From: Chrysemys picta bellii
Lineage: Eukaryota > Chordata > Testudines > Emydidae
Assembly (NCBI RefSeq): GCF_011386835.1
Contig: NC_088796.1
Coordinates: 82,853,468-82,917,467, forward strand
Length of the DNA: 64,000 nucleotides
Direction of reading: 5' to 3'
Part shown: positions 25,196 to 38,232 of the stretch, piece after piece
Layout: the number at the start of each line of letters is the position of its first letter
Numbering within the stretch: the first letter of the stretch is position 1
Translations under genes and position numbers: made by a program
Notes under the pieces: model-generated
Told to the model about the DNA's origin: nothing
Database searches by the model: none
What the model saw: the letters and a program-made list of their open reading frames with translations, nothing else

Positions 25196-26031
25196 TTTGT
25201 ACTGAGATTTCTGAAATTCTTCGGGGGAAAAATATTCTAGAGCATTAAAATTTTCAAAGCTATTCTGTCTTCCACATGTGCACATATCTCCCATTAATAT
25301 CTATAGCGTTTATGCATACATAGGTACCCATATATCTTGGGGCTAACCTCGGCTGCCCTTTATTCATACAAATAGTCCCACTGACATCAAGTTTGAATGC
25401 ATACCATGAATAAAGCAAGAAAGATTTGGCCCCATTTATAAATCTTGACCCCAGCTCATATATGTTTTTATGCTTTCAAGCCATGTGCAGTTATGAGTAT
25501 AAAATGGCTGTGTGTGGAAAAGAAGTCCTGTTTTCCCCAAATGCCAGGTGTTTTCTCCTACCAATTAGGAGACGATGTTAGCACCACAATGAGGTTTTTA
25601 ATTTAATTCAGGATGGAGGAGTTGATATAACCCCTACCCCTAAAATCTGCTACCCTCCAGCCATACCCTGACACTCCCATTGATGCTAAAGAGGACTGAA
25701 GGCCTGGATCAAAGGTAATAGGTGTCTCTAAATACTGAATTATTTATCTTGAAAATTGATACTAAAAATCCAAGTGTCAAAAAAGCAAAAGATACTTCAG
25801 AGGCAGAGAAGTTTATATTTATATCCTGTTTCCATGAAGGAACCAGCGGCTGAAATTGACAGTTGAACCGTTGTGCTCACATAGAACATGTGAGTGTGTG
25901 TGTGTGTATTTCTGCTAATAAAACCAGCATTCCCCTATAATTAGGAGTAGCAGGTGGTGAGGTCCTGAGTATTATGTACCACAAGCACGGGTTCACACCT
26001 GTTCCTTTCACAAAAATAGGAATATATATAT

Positions 26032-26032
26032 C

Positions 26033-26063
<31 letters not shown>

Positions 26064-26079
26064 ATATATATATATATTT
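26032..26079. repeat. Microsatellite (TG)n then (TA)n
   Basis: A TG run starts at about 26032, changes to tgta and ends in a TA run at about 26078. Confidence 0.95.
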
Positions 26080-27724
26080 CACCTCAGGTTCTCTGTTTTT
26101 GCACACGATTCACCTAAGATGGAAACACAGGGCTTGATTGATATCAGCTTTAAACAAGCTGGGTTTTGGTTTTTTTCCCCCCCTTAACCAGACCTGTAAA
26201 GCAGTCCCAGGCTGTGGCTTCAGCAACCGGCAGAGTGAGGCCAGCTGAGTTGTGTAGACTCCCACAAAGGGTGTCTTGCTTCCGGCAGATGTCCCAGATA
26301 CCAGGCCATTCAATTCCACCACAAAAATAGTTGCGTAAAATATTGTGAGTTCTCTCTGACCTGACAGTGATGGGACTGTTCCGCTTAGCTGGGCTTGTGG
26401 AAATATCCAGAATGAGCTGTGGCTTGTGTCCAGTAAACCTCTCTTCATGGTGCAGCAAAATGCCTATCTGTAAGAATGAGAAAGGGAGAGGATGTGTGGT
26501 TCCCTGGCTCCTTTTAATGTTAAGCTTTTAAAAATTGGGGTCCGTGTTCCTAATTTTGTGTAGCTGTGTTGATTTTCACCCTCTGAGGATCTGGCCCAGG
26601 AAGAATTTTTAAAATTAAGCAGAGTATTTTGCATTGTATGTCATGAAATAACGAGGAGATAAGAAGTGATAGCAAAGATTCAGCCCCCTGAGCTGGACAG
26701 ATTTCTTGGAGCTAGAACACTGCTGATTCTCTTTAACATTGCTTTTTTCTCTTCACTGCCCTGTTTCTAATCTTATGCCTCTTTGTCTTATCTTTGCTGG
26801 GAGCAGGACTGTGTTAGACTAACATGGATTTCATAGGAACTCTGAGCACCTTTCTGTCCAAATCATGCTACCAATTATCCCTGAATGCACAGAAAATCCT
26901 TATTCATATTGGTCAGTGAAAATGTATTAGACCCCGGCTGTTCAAAAAATTTTCTGCTCCTAATGTGGACAAGGCTTTCCATTCTGCTTACTATATTTTA
27001 TCTCCCTTTATCTGAATTTCAGAACTCATCTCTGTTGCCTAGGGTCTCATTTGCCACTGCCTTGCACCATATGATGTCATTTACATAGGTGCAAATTAGA
27101 CGGCACAAAGTATAAATGACTCCACGGGATACAAGGCTTATTTCCTCCCATCTTCCTCTCTTGCTCTTATGTTTCCAGAACTCTGCTAATTTTTCTCCAT
27201 GTGGTTAAACTCATCTCTTTCCCTGGGCCAAATTCCAGTTATAGCTGATTTGGCTCCCTGTCTGTGGAAGTGCATAGTTTTTTAAACTGCCTTCCTCCAG
27301 CCAACCTTAAACAGAGAGTATTACACAGATCTCAAGCACTTTTCTCTCAGGACATCTCAAACCAGGGGTGAGTTTCAATTTTGCCTCAGTTGTACTTGGT
27401 TCAGGAGTGGAGGGGGGCAGGAGCGTAGAGGGGATTTTATCATATCTTGGCATCTCCCCATATTCTTGGGCAATCTGGGGGCCAATTTGGCTATTAATGT
27501 AAATTAGAATATCATTGGTGTGCTCTAACTTCTCACTCTGCTGCAAAGGTCCTACCACCTGCTCCTGCTAGGCTGTTGGCTATGAGGATGGGTGAAGTAG
27601 AGCTGACTGTGATACTGCAATACATTTAATATTGGCCTCAATCCTATGCACAGAGGTGGATTGGGGGGTAGGTCTAGTTGCATAATCTAGCTGTAGCTAT
27701 ATCAGTAATCAAGTTTTTGGAAAT

Positions 27725-27860
27725 TATTATTGGTTATTAATTTTATTGCTCTGAGGCCCCAGCCAAGATGTGGCCCACATTTTGCTAGGTGCTGTACACA
27801 CATAATGAAAAGACTCTGCCCCAGGGAGCTTACAATTTAAGAATACAATGAGAGACAACA
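27725..27860 (+). repeat. Ancient dispersed repeat with gagcttacaatttaag motif
   Basis: gctaggtgctgtacacacat and cagggagcttacaatttaag recur in similar form at 43113-43222 (gctagaccc…aaagagcttataattta). A weaker match at 50025-50100 has gaagggtttacagtctaa. The family name is uncertain. Confidence 0.5.
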
Positions 27861-30742
27861 AGTGGATTCAACAAACAGAGAGGCAACCAGAGGCAGCAGT
27901 GAGACAATGATTTCTTTCTTGTTTTCCCCTTTAGTGATTTTTATAAAGAATTTTCAGTGCAAGTGGTATTCATAGAAGGTACTGACTGGATTGATAGCTG
28001 TGAAGACTGAAGCCCTCTGCTAATACACAGTCCCCGTGCAGAATGGTAGTAGCAATGCAAGGTTGCCTCCATTTGCTCACCAGTTTGCTTCAGCATTGGG
28101 TCCCCCTAGAGGTGGGCGAATTTCAGACTCTGTGCTCATTCACGTCTCTCTCTCTCTTTCTGAAAAGTTTACAGTCGCAGTCTTTGTTTGATGGCAGCTG
28201 CAGCCTTTTCATTTGCAAAACACAGTTTATTTTCAAATAGGTCATGATTTTTCCTACCACTGATGGAAACAACGAAATCTCTGTTTTATTTTTTCATTGA
28301 TATTTCTTGATGGAAACATATTTGTGTTTTAAAATCCCCCTAATGACTAAACGAGCATTACTTCTGCTTTTGGAACTCACAACAAATGGTTAACAAAGTA
28401 ATATTATTTCCTACACACAGTACAAGGAGTCTACACGCTGCAGACAGGGAGTTCTAAAATGCGAGCTAAATCGCCTTGTGTTGTCTAAGCCATGCTACGC
28501 TCAAAGCTTATTAATTGGGATTTTTTTTACTTTTCATGGAGTGCGAGGTGAGATGATATAGCACAAGGATAATGTAATACAGGCTGCAGATATAAACTTT
28601 TACAATAACATTTCTTAATAGCTACCTAAGCAAGGTCAAAACTCTGTTTTCATATATTAATTGAGCCTTGATCTTTATGCATTGACATTAGAGAATGTTG
28701 TTGTTCCTCCATAGAATAGAGAGGAAAAGTTAACAGATTTGACATACATCTTAAGAAGCTCGAAATAACATTCTTCAGGGTTCAAACTGTCAGTCCAGTC
28801 AATGGGAAAAGCTATAGCTATAAAAGGGACATTAAGGACCAGTTTTATGTCATTTTGGTGTATCTCTGTTGGAGTCCTGCACATTTGCCTGTAAGGACAT
28901 TGGGTGGCAACCTGTTCACACTACAGATAGGTCTCCAAAAGCTTGAAAGCATCTAAATTTTCCATAGGCTTAAGTGTTGTGTCTAAACTGCTTGATTGTG
29001 GGTAAACTTCAAAATCCCACTGAAAGTCAATTGGACCTGGGCTCCTTAGGCACTTCTGTAATTTTTACCTCATATCATTTTTGTTAAAGTGCTTGGTTTT
29101 GTAAACAAGAATGTAAGCATTAAAACAATATTAACATAATATTTTTTGTACATGAAAATCAAGCTTCAATGACTGCTGATAAAACATCAGTGTCTGTACT
29201 AGTACGGTAAGTACAGTACAAACGGCATGAAGAGTTTAAGATATGCTTCTTTTAGATTAGTGTTGAAAAACTGCCAAGGGTCTTGTGCATACAGAAAAAT
29301 GTTGTTGGAAAAACATGCACATGGCTGGACTTGTTGAAACAAGTCCAAATCAAATTACTCATTACCAGATGATTTCATCAAATCAAGTTTGAGGCAAGTG
29401 CAGTTTTGATTATCGAGGGAGCTAATATAAGGTCACTATAGCAAAACAAGAAAATAGACTTCAGGAGCTAAATTCATTCCTGATGTAACTCCAGGGAAGC
29501 AGGATTATACTAGGGATGAATATTACCAACATCATAGCATGTTTTTTTATTACTGTGATACATTATTGTATGCCATCTTTCTTAAGAGGTTAGCTACAGC
29601 CTTGTGAAGGCCAGTCTGGAATTATTTAATAGTTTCTCTGTACCTCAGAAGATTTTCAACAAAAGGCATGTCCACTTAGCACTTGAGTAGTTAATGGCCA
29701 GCATATTGATTAGACACCATAGACCAAGTTCGACTCTGACTTATGCCCATGCTATCCCATTCAAAACAATAGAGATGCAGGGTGCAGATATTGTCCTGCC
29801 TCCTCATCCTGTGTCTTCAGGATCTATCATCCAACTGCAAAATATTTACTATGGGCCTCTCAGCCTGAAATAAACTTTTACCTTTTTTCCCTTGTGGGCA
29901 GGTTCCTGGGGAAAAGAATTCTTCCTGCTCCCCAATATAACCAATGCAAACCAAAACCAGTATTCCATTCAAGTGAGTAGGAAGAGAAGGAAGCAGTATA
30001 AGGAGTGTTGATAAGTAAATGAGGGCTGCTAACCCTAGACTCAGTTTGTTAGGCCCGAGGCATTGCATTTAGACAAGGCAGAGAAGACACTTTGAGAAGT
30101 ATTATAGAATCTACACAGTTTGAGAAATTGTAAAACCAAGGTTCTTAAGAACAATTTCACTTACTACTTTTCTGTTGCTGTCCAGCACAATGAGACCCAG
30201 ATCTTCATTAGGGCCTCTAGGGGGTATCATAATAAAACTACCACTGGCAAAAATAATGGGAAGAATAAAAGGGAACTTCATTTAAGTGTTCAGAATTAAG
30301 AACTGTACAGTGAAAACTGATTATTGTTTTATTTTGGTCATGTTCCATAATAAGAGTACAAGGCAGTCCCTTGTTGACATTGATGTCTGTGAAACAAACC
30401 AAAAAAAAATGCAAGTACATCTTCACACAGCATGTAGTTAACTTTAGCCTTCATTCCAGCACTCACAGATCATCTGGTTCCTTTTTGATCAGAGAAGTCT
30501 AACTTTCTGATACTGTTAAACACGTCTAATGTTTTTCATTTATTGGTACTAACAGCACACTTTACAGACCCTGGCCACTGGAATCTTTTCTGAATTATTT
30601 TTCATTGGACCCTGATTCATATTTAATGAATATTGATTATGTTTTTAGGCACACTAGTTCACCAAGTGGAAGCTTGAATAATTAATATTTGCACTTCTCT
30701 TTATACTGGGATCATCAAATTTTTCTTTTACAGTTTATAAAT

Positions 30743-31615
30743 AAGGCTACGGGTATTTTTAGTAAAAGTCAGGGACAGGTCACGGGAAATAAATAAAAAT
30801 TCATGGCCCATGACCTGTTCATGATATACTAAAAATACCTGTGATTCAATCTGGGGGGGGGGAAACGCTGGGGGAGCGTGGGAGGACCCCGCAAAGGGGG
30901 GTACCCGGGGCCAGCGGCATCAGCAGGGGCGGCTCCTGGGGTGGCAAGCGCGTGCCTGGGGTGGCAAGCCACGGGGGGCGGCCTGCCAGTTGCAGTGAGG
31001 ACGGCAGTGAGGCGGCCTTAGGCGGCGTGCCTGCGGGAGGTCTGCCGGTCCCACGGTTTTGCCGTAATTCGGCGGGGGGTACGCGGCACCGGCAGATCAC
31101 CCACAGAAACACTGCAGAATCCGCGTGACCGCGGACTTCCCTCAAGCATGCCGCTGAATGACGCCTGACTGCCCCGTGGTTGGGGTGCCAAAAAACATTG
31201 AGCCACCCCTGGGCATCAGCAGCTGGCTGGCAGGTGACCGCTGATTGGGGCCACAGACAGCGGCTGCTCCAGCTGGCCACCTGGGGACTGCAGCTGGGGC
31301 CACGGACTGCAGCTGCTCTGGCCGGCCATCTGGGAACTGCTGCCTGGGGTCACGGATCACGGCTGCTCTGGCTGGCTGCCTGCCTGGGGACCATTGCCGG
31401 GGCTACGGGAGCAGCGGGTAGTATGGCTGTCCCTGGAGCTGCTCCAGCAGTGGCTGGTGAGGCTGTCCTGGGGCCACCTGAGCAGCTGGCCCCAGAGCCA
31501 GCTGCATGGGGGGCCCTGGGGCCAGCCACACTGGCCCATGCAGAAGTCACGGAGGTCACAGAAAGTCATGGACTCCATGACTTCCACAACCTCTGTGACA
31601 GACATGGAGCCCTAG
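30743..31615. mobile_element. hAT-type element with TTATAAAT duplication, containing a nested hAT
   Basis: The 8-bp duplication TTATAAAT is exact at 30735-30742 and 31616-31623. The left end aaggctacgggta and the reverse of tggagccctag are weakly similar inverted ends. Subterminal repeats of gtcacgg and catgacct occur on both sides. The 873-bp length includes a second element at 30924-31211. Confidence 0.82.
30924..31211. mobile_element. Nested hAT-type element with GGCATCAG duplication
   Basis: The ends CAGGGGCGGCTC and the reverse of gagccacccctg match at 11 of 12 bases. The 8-bp duplication GGCATCAG is exact at 30916-30923 and 31212-31219. It lies wholly inside the 30743-31615 element, so it is the younger insertion. 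Confidence 0.88.
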
Positions 31616-31623
31616 TTATAAAT

Positions 31624-33889
31624 GATGAAATGTTCTTTTTAATTAAAAAATCTTTCTCCTTGCCAGAGATAAGCAGAGTCTCACTTTAAATGAAACTCAG
31701 TGCCCCGTGTGAAAGTTCAGCCTATTTGTGGCCAGTTAAAGTGTATTCTCTCTGAAGCAAATTGCAGAGTCCTTTACAGATTCTATTTGACCAAAAGTCG
31801 AAGCAAAATTCAGCCACCTCTCTACGTTCTCAATGTCTCATATTACAGATCAGTGATTTTAATACACTTGTCGGGGAGCTAATCTCAGGAAATTGGTCAT
31901 TGGAAAAAATATTTTTATTTTTTTATGGAGGGGAATGCACATACTAAGGTCAGTGTCCTTAATACACAGGCGAGAATGGACAATTTCTGATTTATTTCTG
32001 AAAGTTAATTGGAGGGGGCACCTCCAGGACCCAAGGACAGCAAGAGAAGGTCATGTACCACACACTGGTTTTCAAATGATGGGCTGGGGCTTTTTTGCTC
32101 ACTGTGGGCTATCTTGTGGCATTTACATTGTATCATTACATTGACGGCAGAGGAGTGCTCTACCCAGAAAGAGCCCCAGGAAAGACTTTAAGAGTTTTGC
32201 CTGGGGATTGGCCCATGAAGTATGGCTATACCCAGATTTAAAATATCCACTAAAACACTGTAATTATAATCTCATATGTTTAGGGACTACAAACCCAGTG
32301 ATGATAAATTTCCCCTCTGAATTAAAATCTAATCTGTGAGCCTGAGAAAGGATTCATTTTCTGTAACATAAATGGAAAATTCATTATGAAAATTAAATTG
32401 TAAAACCATAAAATAAAATATTCGGAGCAGCTAAGTGTTTAATCTATTTTGCCGTATCTTAATTTCTGACAAGCTGTTTGTCACATTTCTAAGACTAGGA
32501 TTTTCTCTTCCTAAAACTCTGTAAATGCTTTCCTATAAAAATGGGTAATTCTGCCCTACTCAGGATCTTGCTTTTACTCCTACACATTTGCATCAAACAT
32601 AGTATATTTGTTTAGCTAGGCAGATGTGATCATTGACTTTCAAAAGAGGACAGCATATTACTCCACTGTACTGCACTTTGATTAAAAATAAAACACTATG
32701 TAAATGGAGTTTCTGATTACAGTTCAAAAAGTCTAAGGATCAACCTCAAAATACAGTACTGTTGACCTCAACAAGAGACAGGCTCAAGACACAAAACTTA
32801 CATCCACATCTGCATCACGATTTCAGACTTCTCCATAGTTCACAGGTGTTTGGATCTGCACTTTTGATTTTGGTCCATCTGTAATTTGAACAGCTCATTT
32901 TGATTGATTTCAAATGTTTAATACAGTTCTTGGGATTGTCAATGTGTTAATGCCTTCATTCAAACAATTTCTGTGATCATGGCACTAAAAAGAATGTATG
33001 TTATAAACAGCTGCATGTGAAAAGAGAGGTTTATGTGATTATGATCATAATTCATAAAATATAGAAGCTACATAGTAATTTGGAATTAATTTATTCATAA
33101 CAGCAGAAAAAACATTCTTCTTGCCTACTAAAGATTTTGATACTTTAATCTTTCTCTTCCTAAATTTCTGGTGTTCTGCATTATTTTAGCATTGTAAGTG
33201 GCCTAACTTTTTTCTTTTTTAGGCTCTACAAAATGTTTGGGTCTCCTTTAAATAGATTATTCAGAATCCTAACGATGATATCAAAGCTGTCCTCCAACTT
33301 TCCTGAATAATTATGTAAGTGTTTGAACAGAATCCTGAATTATTCTGTTTATTTAGTAGCTAAGTGTTTTACTAGTGCAGATTCATCCCCTTACCTAGGG
33401 CTGAAGGTTTGGGCAACCTTCTGCATCCTTCATAATTCATAATTTGTAAAGTTTTGAAAAAAGTGTCAGTCAGTCTGTTTGTTTTTTTTGCTTTGGAAAG
33501 CGGACCTTGTGGGATTTCTTTAAAGAACCCACAAAGGAGGGCCTTTTTTTGTGACCCTTCTCAGTGGCAGAAATAGAGTATTAACTTGTTCTCACCCTGG
33601 TGTCTTCAGTGTCTGTCCACATGAGACATCTCAAACCTCACTAAACTGAGTTTGTAAGAGACTGGAAGCAGCTCAATACTTAACTAGTTACATGGTACCA
33701 AATTTGGCAATCTCTTGTATAGACTTTGTTGAAAGCCCTGGATGTGCTGTAACTTCATTGAAGCAATGTGCCTGGAACATTTTGAAAACTATTGTGCCAC
33801 GTGATCTGTCTACTTTAGACAAGAAAAGAAGCTCTTTACAGCTAGGTCCTCCATGTTAAATGGATTAAGAACAAACAGACTGACTGACA
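31624..33889. other. Intergenic, unique AT-rich sequence
   Basis: No repeats or genes recognised in about 2.3 kb. The low repeat content here does not by itself show function. Confidence 0.4.
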
Positions 33890-34955
33890 GGCGTGAAAAA
33901 TAGTTGTCAATGCAGAATCATCATTAAGTTGGGTGTGTTGCTGGTGGGATTCTGTAGGGATTGGTACTAGACCAGGTACTAGTCAACATTTTGATCAATG
34001 AGGTGGAAGTAAATATAAAACCAATGCTGATAAAAATGTACAGATGACACAAAGATTGGGGGAATGATAAATAATGAGGAGAGGAGGGCAGTTATACAGA
34101 GCAATTTGGATTGCTTGGTAAGCTGGGCCTAGTCAAACAAAATGAGTTTTAATACTGCCAAATGCAAGGTTATACATTTAGGAACAAAGAATGCAGGCCA
34201 TACCTACAGAGTGGGCAACTGTATTTTGGAAAGCAGTGATTCCAAAAAGGATTTTAGGCTCACAGCAGACAAACAGAACATGAGTTCCCAGTGTGACGCT
34301 GTGACAAAAAGAGCTAATGTGATCCTTGGACGTATAAACAGGGAGAGAGGGAATAGGAGCCAAGAGATGAGGCCAATACTAGGATACTGTGACCTGTTCT
34401 GGCATCCACATTTTAAAAATGATATTGAAAAATTGGAGCGGATGCAGAAAAGAGGCACAAAAATGGTTTGAGGGTTGAAAAAAATGCCTGACATTGAGAG
34501 ATTTGAAGAGCTCAATCTACATAGTTTATCAAAAAGAAGAATGAGAGCTTGCTTGATTACTGTGTGTAAGTAGCTTAGTAGGGAGAAAATATAAGGACCT
34601 AAAGGGCTCATTAATCTAATCTAGCAGAGAAAGGTCTAACAAAGAAAACAAAAACAAAACAAAAAGCAATGGCTGGAAGTTAAAGTCAGACAAATTCAAA
34701 TAAAAAATAAGGCAACACTTTTAACAGTAAGGGTGATTAACTATTGGACAAACTGCCAAGGCGAATGGTGGGTTCTCTACCTCTTGATATCTTCAAAGCA
34801 AGACTGGATCTTTTTCTGGAAAATGTGTGTTAATCAGTGACAAGTTATTGGGCTCAATACAGGGTAAAGTGGGTGAAAATCTCTGCTCAGTGTTACATAG
34901 GAGGTCAGACTAGGTGATCTAATGGTCCCTTCTGGCCTTAAAATAGATGAATGCT
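33890..34955 (+). repeat. CR1-like LINE, 3' third
   Basis: The plus-strand open stretch 34142-34471 encodes a CR1 reverse-transcriptase C-terminal segment: MSFNTAKCKVIHLGTKN, then QCDAVTKRANVILGRINRER, then NDIEKLERMQKRGTKMV. The 3' end reads gactaggtgatctaatggtc and ccttctggccttaaaa. Frameshifts and internal losses show it is inactive. Confidence 0.82.
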
Positions 34956-35029
34956 GGTGACACTAGATCTAAGCAATCAGGTGTAGGTTGACCCAAATAT
35001 ATTACTAAGTTCATTACATGGTACTATCC

Positions 35030-35046
35030 GGGGGGGGGGGGGGGGG
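35030..35046. repeat. Poly-G tract (17 G)
   Basis: An uninterrupted run of G. The length in the assembly may be unreliable. Confidence 0.9.
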
Positions 35047-35537
35047 AGCTCTATGTTTTTTGCTGGTGAACAGAACCCTTTTTTTGTTTACTTTTCAAAA
35101 TTGCCAATGAAGCAAAAAAATGATTTTCCCAGTTTTAGTATAAATTCCTTTTTCAGAGTAGAATAACTTTTAATGGATTGATTCTCCTTTTGTTACACAC
35201 CAATGATTTCCATTAACATTAGTAGGAATAAAACACACGCATAGATGGGTGAAATGAGTCATATGTTCATGTGACTTTAAAAACAAGAGACAGATTTTTG
35301 CCCTTTTAGTCTTTCAGCTCAGAGAGCTGCTTTATTCTACAAAGTTGCAGTTCTGGAAATTCATCCAACTTTTTCTAGGACAGTAAGTGCTGGAGCCAGA
35401 CGCACAAGGAAAATCACCCTTTGATTGATTTCTACCAACTGTTTGGGCTGTGAAGAGCAGTGATAAGCTCCTCTGTGTGTTTAGGAATGAGTTATGGTGG
35501 TTTTGAGGTTAGAAGACAAAGTGTGCGAGGTGGACAT

Positions 35538-35591
35538 CCTGGCTCCACTGAAGACAATGGGAGTTTTTCTGTTGACTTCAGTGGAGCCAGG
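35538..35591. repeat. Perfect 16-bp hairpin (MITE remnant)
   Basis: CCTGGCTCCACTGAAG at 35538-35553 and its exact reverse complement at 35576-35591 enclose 22 bases. The same gacttcagtgg motif occurs at 16570 (gatttcagtggggccaga). Confidence 0.8.
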
Positions 35592-36589
35592 CTTTCATTC
35601 CGAGTGTTTTGGCATTAGGGAATGCTCCTGGGTGGGAAATCCGTTTCCTTATTTTTCCCCAAATAATTTTGTAAAATAATGTGTAGTAGGGTATAAAAAT
35701 TTCTCACCCTACAACCCAACTCCCCAAATACCATCACTGCTTTTAGCTTTCTCCCTGTGACACTGATGTCAGCGCTCAGGTGGGTGGAGCAAGTGATGAC
35801 ATCACAAGCAACTGATGAGGTTACAATAGGTGGCTCAGCCTGACTCCCCAGTCTTTGGTGCTGCTGGCTTAAAGTATTTGACCTCCTCCCAGGAGAAACA
35901 CGCAACAAACAGACAAAGGGCCAGGAATATCTGCCCACGCAGGTTAGCCCAGCCTTTGGATAAGGAGTCAATATTAGAGGGGAAAGGGATCAATTGTGAT
36001 TTTAGTAATCCTCTGGACTAAATCCAGAGACACTACATTGGGATTTCAGATGAGTGCCTCTGGATTTACCCAGGTGAGCAATCTGGTTCTTCCTTTAGAG
36101 TTCCAGAAGCATTGGGAGTACTTTAAAAGCCCTATCAGCCCTGAAGAAACTTGAAGGACAGAACCAGTGGGTGAAGGGACGTGGGTGTCAATAGGACATG
36201 ATGGAAATTTCTAAGAAGCCTAAGGGGGTTAGACACTCAAATCCCTTTAAAAATCAACAGAATTGGTTGCCCAACTCCCTTGTACTGCTTTGAAAATCCT
36301 GGCATGGTTCATACATGTTCTCTCTCAAGCCTAAATACAATAGTCCTGAGTCTGAATCAATTGACAATTAATGGAATATTGACAAAGGGTCAGAAGAGGC
36401 TAAAGAGCTATATCTGGGGAGTTAGTGAGAAGGAGAGTATGACTGATTTTGGGTTTGATTCTAAATTCAGCCCCAAACCTAAACTAGGATTTTCAGATCT
36501 GCCTAAGGGGATTTGACAAGCGGTCTCCATTTAATTTTAATGGGAATTGGCTGTCCTAATTGCTTAGACAGCTTTCAAAATCTCAGACT

Positions 36590-36690
36590 TCATTTCTCCA
36601 TCCCTTAGTTCCCCATCTATAAAATGGGAATAATTCCCTCCCTCAGAGGCTAAATTCAGGGATGTGTGAGGCTCAGATACTATGGTAATA
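36590..36690 (+). repeat. CORE-SINE/MIR-like fragment
   Basis: tagttccccatctataaaat followed by gggaataattccctccctca matches the 3' half of the MIR core. It lies upstream of the TPPP2-like coding exons. Confidence 0.6.
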
Positions 36691-37100
36691 GGGGCCTAAA
36701 TAGGTAGCTATGGTCTGACCTCGCAATGTCATTCACTGGGGGGTGGGAGGGGGTGGAGGAAGCAGGCCCTGCAGGAATCTTCGGGTGGAATCCCAAGGTT
36801 TGTGTGATGCTGGAGCTCTGACTATGGATGTGGTTTCCAAAGCTGTCCAGAGGATTTAGGTACCAAATTTCTTTACATTTTAATAGACTAAGACTGACAT
36901 ACACCCGCTCCCAAAATCCCAACTCTGTAGAAATAACCTCCACCCATTTCTCTTCTCTCCTCAGACACCCCACTCCTAAATTCCAGTTGTATTTGTGCAA
37001 ATATCATTATGACCCCCAACAACATAGTCTCAGGGTGAAGGGTTGTAGTGGTGATGTCTTGGTGGGGAGGCCCATCCTAACAGTCTTCCTTTTTCCCTAG

Positions 37101-37277
37101 CCCGAAGATGTCGGAGTTAGAGAAAGCCTTCCATAAATTTGCCATGTACGGTGACACGGCTGCCACTGGCAATGATATGACGGGCAAGAACTTTTCCAAG
37201 ATGTTGAAGGATTGTGGTGTGATGGACGGGAAGGCCGTGACCAGCACCGATGTTGATATTGTGTTCAACAAAGTCAA
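37101..37277 (+). CDS. TPPP2: TPPP2-like, first coding exon
   Basis: The acceptor is a pyrimidine-rich tract ending in ccctag at 37100. Seven untranslated bases precede the ATG at 37108. The exon encodes residues 1-56 plus two bases of Lys57 and ends before the donor gtgcgt at 37278. The reading frame continues open into the intron, but the added residues do not resemble the family. Confidence 0.88.
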
Positions 37278-38169
37278 GTGCGTGGGCAATGGAGAAGAGA
37301 TGGGAGCAACAGATAAGGGATGGGAGAGGAAAACAAAGAGGGGAGAAGAGCTAGTTTCCCAGTGTGATGAGTGCAGTGGGATGTTCTGGACTTTTTGCTG
37401 CCACCACTGGGTCAGGGAGCTGCAGTAACTTCCCATGTCTGTTCCCCTCTCACTGCAGGACCAAAGGCGCTCGCACCATCAACTTTGCTGAGTTCCAGCA
37501 GGCCATGAAGGAGCTGTGTGGCAAGCGGTTCAAGGGCAAGTCTCCTGAGGAGGCCCTGCAGGCTGTGTATGCATTGATGGAGGGCAAGGAACCAGCCAAC
37601 GTGGGTGTAACAGTGAGTACCAGCTCTCTCTAAGGTGTCCCAAACCCGGCACCCCTCACTTCCCTACCCCAGCACCAGATCTCCCTGCCATCTGTACAGA
37701 CCCCACTTGGAGCAGGAATGAACCCGCTATGAGGACTCTTCTTCCCTTCCACCTGCCCAAGATCCCACTTCACTCAGGGAAAGAATGAGCATAATGTGAG
37801 AGATAACACCCCACTCAGGACAGGAACTAACCTAATATGAGCTTCATGGAGATGCTATATCCCCCTGGAAGCAGGAATGAGCCCAGTACAACCCCCACAC
37901 AGGCCCCACCCTTTGGGGTAGGCCTGAAACTATTGTGAGATCCAACCTCAATTCTGCTAACTTCTGCTGCGCCCTGTCTCTTACAGAAAACCACCACAGC
38001 TGGTGGGGTTGATAGACTGACAGACACCAGCAAATACACAGGCTCCCACAAGGAACGGTTTGATGAGAGCGGCAAGGGGAAAGGGATAGCTGGCCGTGAA
38101 GACATGACCGATGGCAGTGGCTATGTTGGGGCCTACAAGGGAGCTGGCACCTATGACAAGACACACTAG
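37108..38169 (+). CDS. TPPP2: Tubulin polymerization-promoting protein family member 2-like (p25-alpha), 3 coding exons
   Basis: Joining 37108-37277, 37459-37612 and 37987-38169 gives a complete 168-residue protein, close to the roughly 170 residues usual for TPPP2/TPPP3. All junctions are GT-AG and the phases agree. The N-terminal part (residues 1-107) is the p25-alpha core, with [19 protein letters not shown] followed by TDVDIVF and later [13 protein letters not shown]. The C-terminal part carries [19 protein letters not shown] and the glycine motif GKGKGIAGR, the family signature. The start at 37108 is the first ATG after an acceptor at 37099-37100, so at least one untranslated exon must lie upstream; I could not locate it. 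The family binds tubulin in the cytoplasm. TPPP2 is known mainly from testis and sperm and, unlike TPPP1, is thought to bundle microtubules poorly. The choice of TPPP2 over TPPP3 rests on MSELEK at the start and REDMTD with a TYDKTH end, from remembered family sequences. It is not a retrocopy because the introns are present. Confidence 0.9.
37459..37612 (+). CDS. TPPP2: TPPP2-like, second coding exon
   Basis: The acceptor ctgcag ends at 37458 and the donor gtgagt starts at 37613. The exon contributes one base completing Lys57, then 51 codons from TKGARTINF to PANVGVT. The second half of the p25-alpha core, with [10 protein letters not shown], is here. Length and phase fit the p25-alpha family exon. 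Confidence 0.9.
37987..38169 (+). CDS. TPPP2: TPPP2-like, last coding exon
   Basis: The acceptor ttacag ends at 37986. Sixty codons follow and the stop TAG is at 38167-38169. The exon encodes the conserved C-terminal region, with [18 protein letters not shown], the [11 protein letters not shown] glycine motif and the terminal [11 protein letters not shown]. This exon is the strongest sequence evidence for the family assignment. Confidence 0.92.
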   Translation, partial: KTTTAGGVDRLTDTSKYTGSHKERFDESGKGKGIAGREDMTDGSGYVGAYKGAGTYDKTH

Positions 38170-38232
38170 CGCTGGCACTGTACCTTAGGGAGCCCTACAC
38201 CCTGTCCTCTCCTGTAACCTAGGAGGGAGGCC

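Larger units (their letters stand above)
24353..30734. other. Intergenic, mostly unique sequence
   Basis: Contains only the CR1 piece at 25.1 kb, the microsatellite at 26.0 kb and the ancient repeat at 27.7 kb. No gene could be supported. Confidence 0.5.

Noticed and set aside
31180..31689. 169-codon open frame, plus strand, Ala/Gly/Leu-rich
   Set aside because: Crosses the end of a nested hAT element and runs out of the outer element; a chance product of GC-rich repeat sequence.
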